A DNA stretch of 56,998 nt from Bacillota bacterium (GCA_025210655.1 JAOARG010000026.1:1-56998); one strand, 5' to 3'. Positions 7,732-16,741 are shown, numbered from the stretch's first letter. The notes: generated from the sequence alone by a model not told the origin. Program-made: numbers and translations.

Positions 7732-10212
7732 ATGAAAAAGATATTGTTTATAGTGATAGCACTACTTATGATGAATATCACAATTACCTATGCCGAGACG
7801 GTTGGGGGATATGAGTTAGATCCAAATGATGCTCCGGTTAATGGTGTAAGGGTAGTTTACCTTGAGGATTATAAGTATCAGGGACTGATTGATAAGAATA
7901 ATAAGCTGATACCTCTAGTGAGAAAATATAAAGATATTTCTCCAATGATGTATGATTTTTTATTGGTTACAGTTCTTTCTGATGAAGTTGATTCTAGTGG
8001 GAACAGACTTGAGAAAAATGGAGTAATTGATTCTAGTGGAAAAGAGATATTTGCTCCTATATACGATAGTATAAGTTTTAGTAGGGATGGTAGATTTATA
8101 ACTAGTGATAGAAATAAGGAGTCACTTCAGCTATATGATTATAGCGGTAATATAATTATTCCATATGAAGCGGGATATACGGAGATTACAGATATTCGAG
8201 GTAATCAAATAATTAATGGATATGGTTATGGATATGACTATAAAAGATATCATGTTCAGTTGAATGGAAAACATGGTCTCCTTGATATTGATGGAAATAA
8301 AGTAACTGAGATGGAATATGACTTTATTGATTATGGATATCACCATGAGGTAGGATTGGTCAGAGCTCAAAAGGCTGGCTATTATGGATATTTAAATAAA
8401 GCAGGAAAAGTTGTGATTCCATTACAGTATAAGAGTTCTACCCACCATGAGCATGGATATATAGTAGCTCAAGATCAAAATGATAATTTTGGACTTATAT
8501 CAAAGGGAAATAAAATCCTTATACCTTTTGAATATGACAATATCATAGTGAATGAGGATAAATCAATTATAGTAGATAAGGGAAATAAGATATATAAATA
8601 TAATTTGAAAAGTGCTAGCAAGGAATTAATTAAGGAATTTGAATTCCAAAAAATTGTTGAAGATCCAAATGATTTTCCTTCTATTGGGGCACAAAATAGT
8701 ATTAGTGAACTTAAAAAGTATGACTATTTTATGGATTATGCCTTTAAAAATTATAAGAAAAATATAACAAGGGAAGAGTTTATCTATTTGGCAGTTAAGC
8801 TGTTTGAACTATTTGATGAGGAAATAATTAAGCTTAAAGATTCTACTGTTAAGTTTTCAGATACATTAAATGCATATGCTTTAAAAGCTGCAACTGTAGA
8901 CCTTATAGATGATATTTGGGTAGGTGAGTTTGGATCAAAGAAGGAAGTAACAAGGGAAGAGTTAGCAACTATTATTGTAAGAATACTTGAGGATACTAAT
9001 CTTAGACCAGAAAAAGCTGATGGGACTGTATTTGCTGATGACAGTGAGTTTTCAAGCTGGGCTAGGGAGTCTATATATATAGCTAAGGCCAATGGTCTTC
9101 TTGAAGGAAATGAAGAGAATAAGTTTAATCCTAAGGGAAAAGTAACTACTGAAGAGGCACTAGTTATAACAAGTAAAATTATTAAGAAGTATGGAGACTT
9201 AGTTGATCCAGATAATTTAGTAGAAGAAGATATAAGATTAAGTGATGAGTATTTTGAAACTTATTTTGATGAATCACAAAAAAGAAGTGAAAAGTATACT
9301 TATAGAAGAATAGATAAACTGGAAGGTCATGAAAATTATTATGAGGTTTCAGTAAGGAGCTATTATGGAAGTGGACAAGGCTCTAGAACTTTAAAAAGAT
9401 GGGGCGTTATCAAAACGAATAAAAAAATTCTGGATGATGATGACTATAAATCCTATGATTCTATACAGCACAGCAGTAAAGATATTATAGTTCCTCTAAA
9501 CCATGATTGGGGTAGTTGGGATAAAAGATATAATGGATTTGTGGGCTATAATGAAGGTTTATATATAACAATATATGATGTGGATGGAAATCAACTTACT
9601 CCATTTGGCTATAAAGAGTACGGAAAAAACAGTGAAAATATTTACCTAGTTAAGAATAATGAAATATCTGCTCTGAACATAAAATCTGGAAAATTTAGCA
9701 AAGTTAATGGGGATATAATCTTAGAGGCCCATGAAAAAAACTATAGACATGATAAAGAGTTTGTAGAGATAATGACTAAGTACGGTAGTTCTGAGGGAGA
9801 TATGAAGGCTACAAATGTCATGAATATTGGTCATTTTGGTATAGCTTATTTTAGCAATGCACCAAATCACCAGACTTTTGCAGATTTGAAAGCAAGCGCC
9901 TCTGAAAGTGGACTTTACTGTATGATGTTAAATAGACATTCAGGTCAGAGTAGAGAAATGCTTGATGATTTTGATGCTATTAACCCTATGATTATTGATT
10001 TCATAGAGTATGCATATTCGGATAAAGAGGGTTATGAAGATGTAATTAACCGTTATCTTAGGGATATTGCTTCCACACAGGCGGAAGATATTTATGGAAA
10101 TCCAATTTATGCAGTAGGAAGACTGAAGGATAGATCAGTTAATGTTGGAGATTTCAAAATCCTTTATGGTCGTGGTAGTGGTTTTACAGTGACATTTATG
10201 TTTGAAAAATAA
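7732..10212 (+). CDS. Secreted WG-repeat and SLH-domain protein
   Basis: 826 residues. A signal peptide (about 1-21, MKKILFIVIALLMMN...AETV) is followed by WG-type repeats (about 50-320; motifs such as YGYLNKAGKVVIPLQY and FGLISKGNKILIPFEY). Three SLH domains follow at about 330-490 (TREEFIYLAVKLFELF, TREELATIIVRILE, FNPKGKVTTEEALVI), then a C-terminal domain of about 330 residues I do not recognise. SLH domains hold proteins to pyruvylated secondary wall polymer. SLH in mid-protein between WG repeats and a unique domain is an unusual order. A strong ribosome site (AGGGGG) precedes the ATG. The next gene repeats the SLH part and lies 37 nt downstream, so the two probably form an operon. Confidence 0.85.
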   Translation: MKKILFIVIALLMMNITITYAETVGGYELDPNDAPVNGVRVVYLEDYKYQGLIDKNNKLIPLVRKYKDISPMMYDFLLVTVLSDEVDSSGNRLEKNGVIDSSGKEIFAPIYDSISFSRDGRFITSDRNKESLQLYDYSGNIIIPYEAGYTEITDIRGNQIINGYGYGYDYKRYHVQLNGKHGLLDIDGNKVTEMEYDFIDYGYHHEVGLVRAQKAGYYGYLNKAGKVVIPLQYKSSTHHEHGYIVAQDQNDNFGLISKGNKILIPFEYDNIIVNEDKSIIVDKGNKIYKYNLKSASKELIKEFEFQKIVEDPNDFPSIGAQNSISELKKYDYFMDYAFKNYKKNITREEFIYLAVKLFELFDEEIIKLKDSTVKFSDTLNAYALKAATVDLIDDIWVGEFGSKKEVTREELATIIVRILEDTNLRPEKADGTVFADDSEFSSWARESIYIAKANGLLEGNEENKFNPKGKVTTEEALVITSKIIKKYGDLVDPDNLVEEDIRLSDEYFETYFDESQKRSEKYTYRRIDKLEGHENYYEVSVRSYYGSGQGSRTLKRWGVIKTNKKILDDDDYKSYDSIQHSSKDIIVPLNHDWGSWDKRYNGFVGYNEGLYITIYDVDGNQLTPFGYKEYGKNSENIYLVKNNEISALNIKSGKFSKVNGDIILEAHEKNYRHDKEFVEIMTKYGSSEGDMKATNVMNIGHFGIAYFSNAPNHQTFADLKASASESGLYCMMLNRHSGQSREMLDDFDAINPMIIDFIEYAYSDKEGYEDVINRYLRDIASTQAEDIYGNPIYAVGRLKDRSVNVGDFKILYGRGSGFTVTFMFEK

Positions 10213-10249
10213 TATATCTAATCATCAATGAAGGGAAGATAATATATTT

Positions 10250-11665
10250 ATGAAGAAAATACTAGTTTTATTTATATTGATAGCAATGTTTTCAAATACT
10301 GCTACATTTGCAATTAATCGGCCATCAGAATGGGCTGAAAAGGATATTGAAGCCCTAAAGGAATCCGGAAAATTCAGGGAAGAAGCCTTTAAGCGTTACA
10401 ATAAGGATATTAGCCGTGGGGAGTTTATTTATTTAGCAGTAAGATTGTTTGAACTAGTTAGAGATGGGGATGAGTATCTAGCTAAAAGTGATGTTTTCTT
10501 TGAAGACACATATGATTATTATGCACTTAAAGGGGCTAGGATAGGTATTACTGACGGGGTTGGTAAAAATTTATTTGGTCCTGAAAAACTTGTGACTAGG
10601 GAGCAGTTAGCAACCATGCTTGTTAAAACTCTTCAGAAGTCTCGTGTTAAGTTAAAGGAAGCTGATGGATATAAATTTGCCGATGAAGAAGATTTTAGCT
10701 CTTGGGCTAAAAAGCCTATATATATTGCTAGGGCAAATGGAATTATTACTGACTTTGAAAATAATAAGTTTGACCCAAAATCCAATGCAACAGTTGAAGA
10801 GACACTGTCGTATATTAAGAATATCTTATCAAATGAAGAGATGGGAATGAAAGAAAATCTAAACTGTGCTTCTTTCTTTGACGATGTAAAAGTACCTAAA
10901 ATCTTTGTATTTAAAGAATCCGATTATCCTGCTATGAATGTCAAGGTAAATTATTCATTACCGTCAAAACAAAAATTCTGGCGTAGACATCTTAGGGAAG
11001 GATTACTTGCAGGGGTTGAGCAATTTGATTTTTCTGATCAAAAGATGTATATACAAAACATCAGACTTATATACAGATCCTTATATTATAACCAGGATTT
11101 CATGGGAGCTTTAGACAGGGATTTTAAAATAAAATACCTGAAAAGAGATGAAAGATTTGCATATAAAATTCAGATTATATATGGGGAAAAAGGTGATAAG
11201 GAATTTAAAAAAGAGCACCTAAAGAAAATTAGAGAATTTGAAAAAGAATGTGGTAAAGTAACCCATGAAAATGCCCATACTATAAAGGGTTTTGTAAATC
11301 CAGATAGATACTCAGAAAATGAGTATGAAAAAATAATAAAACTCCATGAAGTACATCCAGAAGAGAAAACTAGGGAAGAGATAGTAGAAGAGTTTACCGA
11401 AAAATTAAGAGAGGCATTCCTTGAAGAAAGATCCTATATAAGTGCAGGTCAATATCCCCTAACAAGCGATGAATCTACTGAAGCGTTTCTAAACTTATAT
11501 TATGATAGGGATTTTAACAAAGAAATTAATAAGTTTTACTCATTAAACACAAACGAAAAATCTTCCGACGGAATCAGAGACTTTTTACTAACATACCAAG
11601 AGTCAGATTCCTTCCTAAAACAACAATTATATATAATAAAACAGCACGAGAAAAATAATAAGTAA
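10250..11665 (+). CDS. Secreted SLH-domain protein
   Basis: 471 residues: a signal peptide (1-22, ending TFAIN), three SLH domains (about 25-200; SRGEFIYLAVRLFELV, TREQLATMLVKTLQ, FDPKSNATVEETLSYI), then about 270 charged residues, rich in Lys and Glu, of unknown family. Its SLH block is clearly paralogous to that of the gene before it: TREEFIYLAVKLFEL there against SRGEFIYLAVRLFEL here, with a shared SSWA..IYIA.ANG segment. I infer attachment to the cell wall polymer; the function of the C-terminal region is unknown. The gene ends at a convergent gap full of palindromes. Confidence 0.85.
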   Translation: MKKILVLFILIAMFSNTATFAINRPSEWAEKDIEALKESGKFREEAFKRYNKDISRGEFIYLAVRLFELVRDGDEYLAKSDVFFEDTYDYYALKGARIGITDGVGKNLFGPEKLVTREQLATMLVKTLQKSRVKLKEADGYKFADEEDFSSWAKKPIYIARANGIITDFENNKFDPKSNATVEETLSYIKNILSNEEMGMKENLNCASFFDDVKVPKIFVFKESDYPAMNVKVNYSLPSKQKFWRRHLREGLLAGVEQFDFSDQKMYIQNIRLIYRSLYYNQDFMGALDRDFKIKYLKRDERFAYKIQIIYGEKGDKEFKKEHLKKIREFEKECGKVTHENAHTIKGFVNPDRYSENEYEKIIKLHEVHPEEKTREEIVEEFTEKLREAFLEERSYISAGQYPLTSDESTEAFLNLYYDRDFNKEINKFYSLNTNEKSSDGIRDFLLTYQESDSFLKQQLYIIKQHEKNNK

Positions 11666-11667
11666 AT

Positions 11668-11876
11668 GGGTAGTGTACTCAATACTTTTGGTATTTTGTG
11701 GTGGTGAGCTTGCTCTTGCAAGCGGTGGTCAGGAAGAAAGGGCTAGAATTTCATAAGAAATTCTAGCCCTTAAAGTTTTTTGTTTTTACCTAACCCCGTT
11801 TGCCTTAGCAAACTCACCCCCACAAGCACTTGTGCGAGTACACTACCATTTTTCCTTAAGGAAAAATACACTACCC
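11668..11876. repeat. Inverted-repeat palindrome array with terminator at the apex, GTAGTGTACTC framework
   Basis: Left spacers GGTAGTGTACTC (11669-11680) and GTGGTGGTGAG (11698-11708) are mirrored on the right by GAGTACACTACC (11836-11847, perfect 12-bp complement) and CTCACCCCCAC (11813-11823, 10 of 11). Small palindromes stand at each junction: 11681-11695, 11709-11722, 11799-11812, 11821-11834 and 11848-11867, the last a perfect 20-bp palindrome. ACACTACCC (11868) repeats the outer spacer once more. The terminator hairpin 11740-11769 is the apex. Confidence 0.88.
11740..11787 (+). terminator. Terminator hairpin at array apex
   Basis: A perfect 13-bp stem GGGCTAGAATTTC/GAAATTCTAGCCC with an ATAA loop (11740-11769) is followed by a T-rich stretch. 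It terminates the SLH operon. Confidence 0.85.
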
Positions 11877-12386
11877 AACACAATCATTTATTTGAAAATC
11901 AAAATGCAAAAAACTTTTTAAAAAGAATGCCCTCGCATTTGACCTTTCGACCCACGACCACCCGGAGTAAAAATCGGCTTCTGACATAAAAGTCCTGACA
12001 TTCATACAGAAGTGATTTTGTTCTCAAGAGTTTTATATTCTAAATATATTCCAACGATCTACGATATAAATATGGTGTGAATTAGCTTTTAAAGAAGCCC
12101 TTCCGAACTACCACCTACGACCAACTACCTATGATACAAATATGAAGTGACTTATCACTAATAGTATCATCCTTACAGGACAAATCAGGCCATATATAAG
12201 ATGAGCTTTCCTGACAGGCCAGACTTCAATTTAGGTCATCAGAACTAAAAGACCTCAACTCAACTGATTTTTTCCGAAAAGAGACGACCCACCATCAAAT
12301 TAGTTTCCTCCCCTAAGATAGAACTTAAAGAAATCCCTACCGACCTACCACCCACGACCTGCGACCCACGATATTCAAATGATTCA
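11877..12386. other. Non-coding stretch with three minus-strand CGTAGGT-like repeat blocks
   Basis: No gene is seen. Blocks of the heptad family, read on the minus strand, lie at 11941-11967, 12098-12130 and 12331-12370. The last two share a longer direct repeat (plus strand TTAAAGAAGCCCTTCCGA at 12088 and TTAAAGAAATCCCTACCGA at 12325), about 238 bp apart. Between them are imperfect inverted segments such as TCAGGCC...GGCC (12186-12221) and AGGTC...GACC (12233-12254). Confidence 0.6.
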
Positions 12387-12398
12387 TCATTTGAATAT
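12371..12398 (-). other. 12-bp palindrome containing the stop codon of the HD-domain gene
   Basis: ATATTCAAATGA/TCATTTGAATAT with a TTCA loop. The TGA stop of the minus-strand gene (12389-12387) is inside the stem. A comparable hairpin spans the stop codon of the cyclase gene at 21315-21341. Confidence 0.75.
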
Positions 12399-12926
12399 AA
12401 GAAAATAAATAACCTTCAATTCCTCATAAAGGGCATATCCATCAAGATCATCTTTAAGTATTTTGATAATCTCACTATAATACCACTTCTGGTCATCGTA
12501 TCCTGCATTGAATGAATGCCAGATCTCTTTTTTATCCTCATCATTAGAAAATTTGAGTACACTCTTTAGATTATTTAGTTTGTCTGCACATATTATTTTC
12601 TTAACTTCCATACTTGTTTCATCCTTTAGATGATTGATGGTATGAAGTTTTCTTTCTTTCCAAGAAAGTTTCTTGTCCAGTTCTGAACATCCCAAAACCA
12701 TATCTGCAATTGATTTTCCAAAATCTGAACATATTTTTTCATAGGTATATTCAGTATCTTCTATAGTGTCGTGGAGTATTGCAGCCACGATTACTTCATC
12801 TTTTTCATTTTGTTTAGCCAATGAAATTCCAACTTCTATAGGGTGGATTACATAATCATAATTGCCTAGTTTTCTCTTTTGTCCATTATGTAATCGGATT
12901 GCTGCTTGTAATGCTTTATTAATCAT
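12387..12926 (-). CDS. HD-domain phosphohydrolase, RelA/SpoT-hydrolase-like
   Basis: 179 residues from the ATG at 12926. An ATG 12 nt further upstream is rejected because it contains the ribosome site GGAGGG. The HD signature is clear: His in the YVIHPIEVG segment, HDTIEDT, and a later KIICADKLNNLKS. HDxxEDT with the downstream D is the pattern of the (p)ppGpp hydrolase domain in SpoT/Rel and stand-alone MESH1-type enzymes, which need Mn2+. Hydrolysis of (p)ppGpp or a related nucleotide is an inference; other HD phosphohydrolases fit too. The gene is monocistronic and convergent with the SLH operon. Confidence 0.75.
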   Translation of the reverse strand: MINKALQAAIRLHNGQKRKLGNYDYVIHPIEVGISLAKQNEKDEVIVAAILHDTIEDTEYTYEKICSDFGKSIADMVLGCSELDKKLSWKERKLHTINHLKDETSMEVKKIICADKLNNLKSVLKFSNDEDKKEIWHSFNAGYDDQKWYYSEIIKILKDDLDGYALYEELKVIYFLIFK

Positions 12927-13028
12927 AAGGCCCTCCATAATAACGAATTAGTACAATAATAAAAAGTATTTATATAACATTTTACCCTTTTGAAAAATAA
13001 TATAACTAAATTCTATTAAAACATAGGA

Positions 13029-13089
13029 TTACTTATTTATTCCAAGTAAAAATGGGTATATCTATGATGCTTATTTATATTAAGTAAGC
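13029..13089. promoter_or_regulatory. Two operator-like imperfect palindromes 38 bp apart upstream of transketolase
   Basis: CTTATTTAT-nnn-AAGTAA occurs at 13032-13049 and again at 13070-13087 with identical internal spacing. Each sits in an imperfect palindrome: TTACTT...AAGTAA in the first, GCTTATTTA/TAAGTAAGC in the second. The pair lies 26-86 nt before the tkt ATG, overlapping the likely promoter zone. Confidence 0.5.
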
Positions 13090-13114
13090 TAATAAAATAG
13101 ATAAGGGTGATTTC

Positions 13115-15094
13115 ATGAAGAAGATAGATGAAAAAGTTATTGAAACTATAAGATTTCTTTCGGCTGATGGAGTACAAAAAGCAAATTCAGGCCATCCTGG
13201 CTTACCCCTTGGTTGTGCTACTATGTCCTATGTGCTGTGGAAAAAATTCTTAAAAGGAAGTTCGGTTGATACTAAATGGGTAGACCGTGATCGTTTCGTT
13301 TTATCTGCTGGACATGGGTCTATGTTATTATATTCCTTGCTTCACCTATTCAATTATGATCTTTCTATTGATGATCTTAAGAATTTTAGACAGTTTGGAT
13401 CTAAGACTCCAGGCCATCCAGAGTATGGAATGACTCCTGGAATAGAAACTACTACAGGTCCTTTAGGTCAGGGAATATCAAATGCAGTTGGTATGGCTAT
13501 TGCTGAAGCTAGACTTGCTGCCAAGTTTAATAAATCTGGATACAATATTATTGATCACTACACTTACGTAATTGCTGGTGATGGGGATATGATGGAAGGG
13601 ATATCATCTGAAGCAGCTTCATTGGCTGGTCACCTTGGCCTAGGTAAGCTAATTGTCATGTATGATGATAATTCTATTACTATAGACGGAACTACTGATG
13701 TAAGTTTTTCTGAAGATGTTGAAGAAAGGTTTAAGTCTTATCAGTGGGAAGTAATCAAGGTTTCAGATGGAAATAACATGGAAGAAGTGGAAAATGCAAT
13801 TGAGAAATCAAGATATAATACTAATAAGCCCAGCCTTATTATGGTAAAAAATATAATTGGTTTTGGCAGTCCTAACAAGTCAAATACATCCAAGGTTCAT
13901 GGATCTCCTTTAGGAGATGATGAAATAGCTCTTATGAAAGAAAAGTTTGGATGGGATCCAGAGGAGAAGTTTTTTGTACCTGATGAAGTAAGGGAATATA
14001 TGAAGGAGTTAACTGACAAGAGAGAAATAGATAGATTTATGTGGGAAGAAAAATTTGAAGATTACTTAAATGAGTTCCCTGAAATGGCAAAAGAGTGGGA
14101 TGTATGGTTTGAATATGATTTCCCAGAAGAAGTTTCAAACAGCTTGTCTATGTGGAAAGAGCTTGATGTAAAGGAAGCATCAAGGGTATCTGGGGGTAAG
14201 GTTTTAAATCACATAGCAAGGGACTTACCAAATATAGTAGGTGGATCAGCTGACTTAAATGAATCAACTAAAACATATATGAAAGCTTTAGGAGATTTCA
14301 CAAGTAAAAATAGGGATGGAAATAATGTTTTCTTTGGTATCAGAGAGCATGCTATGGCTGGTATAATCAATGGTATTGCCCTTCATGGAGGTCTTAGAAC
14401 ATTTGGATCCACATTCCTTGTTTTTTCAGACTATATGAAGCCTTCAATAAGGCTGGCAGGCTTAATGGGACTTCCAGTAGTCTATATATTCACCCATGAT
14501 AGTATTGGTGTTGGGGAGGACGGACCTACCCACCAACCGATAGAGCATTTAGCTATGCTTAGGGGGATTCCTAATCTTGATGTCTATAGACCAGCCAATG
14601 GTAAAGAGACTGGGGTAGCATTTACAAAGGCATTTAAGAAAAGTGATGGACCTAGTGCTTTAGTACTTTCAAGACAGAATCTAGAACCATTAGGTGAAGT
14701 TACAAAGGCTGCCCATTATGGAGCATATGTTATATCCCCTGAAAGGGATAAGAATATAGATGGTATCCTTATAGGAAGTGGTTCAGAAGTTCAATTATTA
14801 ATAAAGGCACAAAAAGAGTTATGGGAAAGTGGTTACAATACAAGAGTTGTAAGTATGCTTTCATGGGAAGTTTTTGATAGACAGGATGAAAGTTATAAAA
14901 AAGAAGTTATACCGCCAGAAATTGAAAACAGACTTTATGTAGAGGCTGGACTAGATTTCGCTTGGGAAAAATATGTTGGAATAAATGGTAAGAAGATAGG
15001 AATGACATCCTACGGAGAATCGGCGCCAGGAGCTGAAGTAATGAAACACTTTGGTTTTACAGTAGAAAATATTGTAAAGAGAATAAAAGAGTAG
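13115..15094 (+). CDS. tkt: Transketolase (full length)
   Basis: 659 residues, the normal length of a one-chain transketolase. The N-terminal half has ANSGHPGLPLGCA and the thiamine diphosphate motif GDGDMMEGISSEAAS...N. The central half has GIREHAMAGIINGIALHGG with the catalytic Glu, and THDSIGVGEDGPTHQPIEHLA. It moves two-carbon units between sugar phosphates in the non-oxidative pentose phosphate pathway. It is a single gene with the ribosome site AAGGGTGA. A second, split transketolase is encoded at 42029-43779, so this one may be separately regulated; the two palindromes upstream are candidates for that. A terminator follows at 15106. Confidence 0.95.
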   Translation: MKKIDEKVIETIRFLSADGVQKANSGHPGLPLGCATMSYVLWKKFLKGSSVDTKWVDRDRFVLSAGHGSMLLYSLLHLFNYDLSIDDLKNFRQFGSKTPGHPEYGMTPGIETTTGPLGQGISNAVGMAIAEARLAAKFNKSGYNIIDHYTYVIAGDGDMMEGISSEAASLAGHLGLGKLIVMYDDNSITIDGTTDVSFSEDVEERFKSYQWEVIKVSDGNNMEEVENAIEKSRYNTNKPSLIMVKNIIGFGSPNKSNTSKVHGSPLGDDEIALMKEKFGWDPEEKFFVPDEVREYMKELTDKREIDRFMWEEKFEDYLNEFPEMAKEWDVWFEYDFPEEVSNSLSMWKELDVKEASRVSGGKVLNHIARDLPNIVGGSADLNESTKTYMKALGDFTSKNRDGNNVFFGIREHAMAGIINGIALHGGLRTFGSTFLVFSDYMKPSIRLAGLMGLPVVYIFTHDSIGVGEDGPTHQPIEHLAMLRGIPNLDVYRPANGKETGVAFTKAFKKSDGPSALVLSRQNLEPLGEVTKAAHYGAYVISPERDKNIDGILIGSGSEVQLLIKAQKELWESGYNTRVVSMLSWEVFDRQDESYKKEVIPPEIENRLYVEAGLDFAWEKYVGINGKKIGMTSYGESAPGAEVMKHFGFTVENIVKRIKE

Positions 15095-15105
15095 AAAGGT
15101 AAAAG

Positions 15106-15139
15106 GGATGTCCCATAATCATGAGACATCCTTTTTTTT
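15106..15139 (+). terminator. Terminator after transketolase
   Basis: Stem GGATGTC-c-CAT / ATG-a-GACATCC with an AATC loop (15106-15131), then eight T. It fills the 53-bp convergent gap to the AbrB-type gene, the only convergent gap in the window without a palindrome array. Confidence 0.85.
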
Positions 15140-15147
15140 CGTTAGAT

Positions 15148-15390
15148 TTACAATTTAGTTAGCTCCTCAGCACACTGAGAGCATATTCTTTTTCCTAGGT
15201 AATGTTTAAGATCCTTTGAGTCTCCACATATGTAGCATAGCGGGGCATATCTTCTTAAGATAAGTCTATCACCTTCGATAAAAAATTCTAGACCGGATTT
15301 TTTTTCAATACCAAGGGTTTCAAATAATTCTTTAGGTAAAATGATTCTACCTATAGCATCTAAATTTCTAACAATACCAATATTATTCAC
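15148..15390 (-). CDS. AbrB/SpoVT-type transcriptional regulator with C-terminal zinc-ribbon-like motif
   Basis: 80 residues from a GTG start at 15390, chosen because AGGGGTG precedes it at the right distance; a GTG at 15399 is also possible. The first 50 residues are a swapped-hairpin SpoVT/AbrB DNA-binding domain (GIVRNLDAIGRIILPKELF, then LEFFIEGDRLILRRY). The C-terminus has CxxC...CxxC (CYIC and CSQC, 16 residues apart), probably binding a metal. Such proteins are transition-state or sporulation-type regulators in Firmicutes. The target is unknown. Confidence 0.85.
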   Translation of the reverse strand: MNNIGIVRNLDAIGRIILPKELFETLGIEKKSGLEFFIEGDRLILRRYAPLCYICGDSKDLKHYLGKRICSQCAEELTKL

Positions 15391-15497
15391 TATATTCACC
15401 CCTACAGTACTATTATAATAGGGCTTCGAGTAAATTACAAATAATAACATAAATTAATACATAAAACATTTAAATTTGTATATAATTCTAAATATAT

Positions 15498-16727
15498 CTA
15501 TTTAGATTCATTTGAGATTACTTTTGCCAATCTTTCAGCATCGTAAGTAGCTCCGTATAGTCCAACGGAAAAACCTGAAGTTGATCCAATTTTGGGATCA
15601 AGGGCAGATGTCATAAAGTATAGATTATCTATTGAGTTTGATTTGCTATCAAGGAAAGAACCATGGTGCTTATGTATTCCTTCTAAATCAAGATAATCCA
15701 TATTCATTCTAAATCCTGTAGCCCAAATTATTGATGTGATGTTTTTCTCTTTTATGTCAACTGTATTTTCACTATAGAAATTTAATACTGCTTTATAAGT
15801 TAGTATATCGTCCAATGATTTGGAAGTTTTCTCAGATTCACACATATTATGAACTCTTGAAAGAAATGCATCTGAAAATTCCATACAGTTGATTATATTT
15901 TCCTTAAGAGAATCATCATTGTAAAGTATGCCTTTTTCATAACTTGTTAATCGTCCCATTAAGTGTACATTTTTTGGAAGGTTGAAAATAGATATTTCTA
16001 ACTTATCCAAAATAGATTTTGATTGAAGCTCATTTTCAGTGTACTCTACATAATCATCACTACCATATCCAGATAGTCTATTTAGCCAATATACTCCACT
16101 TGTGTTGTATATTACAGGCGGGAATGCTTTTATACGTCCAGAATATAAAAACACCTCCTTGCCGTATTTAGACAGTTCTATAGCGATTTGTGCTCCAGAT
16201 CTACCAGTACCCACAACTGCGACATTACCTTCAGGAAGCATTGTAGGATTTTTATAGTCAGCAGAGTGAAATTGACTAACATTTTCAGGTATATCCTTTG
16301 ATAATTTTGGAGTAAAAGCTTTGCTATATCTCCCTGTTGCAATTACAATGTTTTCGCAGGTGAATATTTCTCCTGTTTTAGTTTCAAGGATAAAATTGTC
16401 TTCAGATTTATTAACTGATATCACTTCAGTGTTCTCTAAAATATTTGGGGTGAAAGATTTTTCAAAATCCTTAATCATTGCCGAAATTTCCTTGCCTGTT
16501 AGTAAGCTATTGTTAGAACCATATTTACTCACATCTATGCCAGGAAGATTATTCATCCAATTTGGTGTGATTAGAGTAAAAGAATCCCACCTATCTTCTG
16601 TCCAACTTGATCCAGCATAGTTTTTTTCAATAATAATATGGTCGATATTTTCTTTTTTCAAATAATAAGAAGCCAAAAGGCCGGAATGTCCGGCCCCTAT
16701 GACAATAGTATTATATTGATTCTTCAT
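15498..16727 (-). CDS. FAD/NAD(P)-dependent monooxygenase-like flavoprotein
   Basis: 409 residues. There are two Rossmann dinucleotide motifs: GAGHSG near residue 12 (FAD) and GTGRSGAQ near residue 175 (NAD(P)H). The segment WDSFTLITPNW between them is typical of the CzcO/YhhV-like flavin-containing monooxygenase group, as is the C-terminal ATGFR near residue 337. It is the last gene of the molybdenum hydroxylase operon, 14 nt after the iron-sulphur subunit. A role in the same degradative pathway is likely, but the substrate cannot be read from sequence. A reductase or thioredoxin-reductase-like role is the alternative. Confidence 0.75.
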   Translation of the reverse strand: MKNQYNTIVIGAGHSGLLASYYLKKENIDHIIIEKNYAGSSWTEDRWDSFTLITPNWMNNLPGIDVSKYGSNNSLLTGKEISAMIKDFEKSFTPNILENTEVISVNKSEDNFILETKTGEIFTCENIVIATGRYSKAFTPKLSKDIPENVSQFHSADYKNPTMLPEGNVAVVGTGRSGAQIAIELSKYGKEVFLYSGRIKAFPPVIYNTSGVYWLNRLSGYGSDDYVEYTENELQSKSILDKLEISIFNLPKNVHLMGRLTSYEKGILYNDDSLKENIINCMEFSDAFLSRVHNMCESEKTSKSLDDILTYKAVLNFYSENTVDIKEKNITSIIWATGFRMNMDYLDLEGIHKHHGSFLDSKSNSIDNLYFMTSALDPKIGSTSGFSVGLYGATYDAERLAKVISNESK

Positions 16728-16741
16728 GGAATCATTCCTTT

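Noticed and set aside
11780..11989. Plus-strand open frame of 69 codons in the SLH/HD gap
   Set aside because: It runs through the right arm of the palindrome array and has no ribosome site or protein-like composition.
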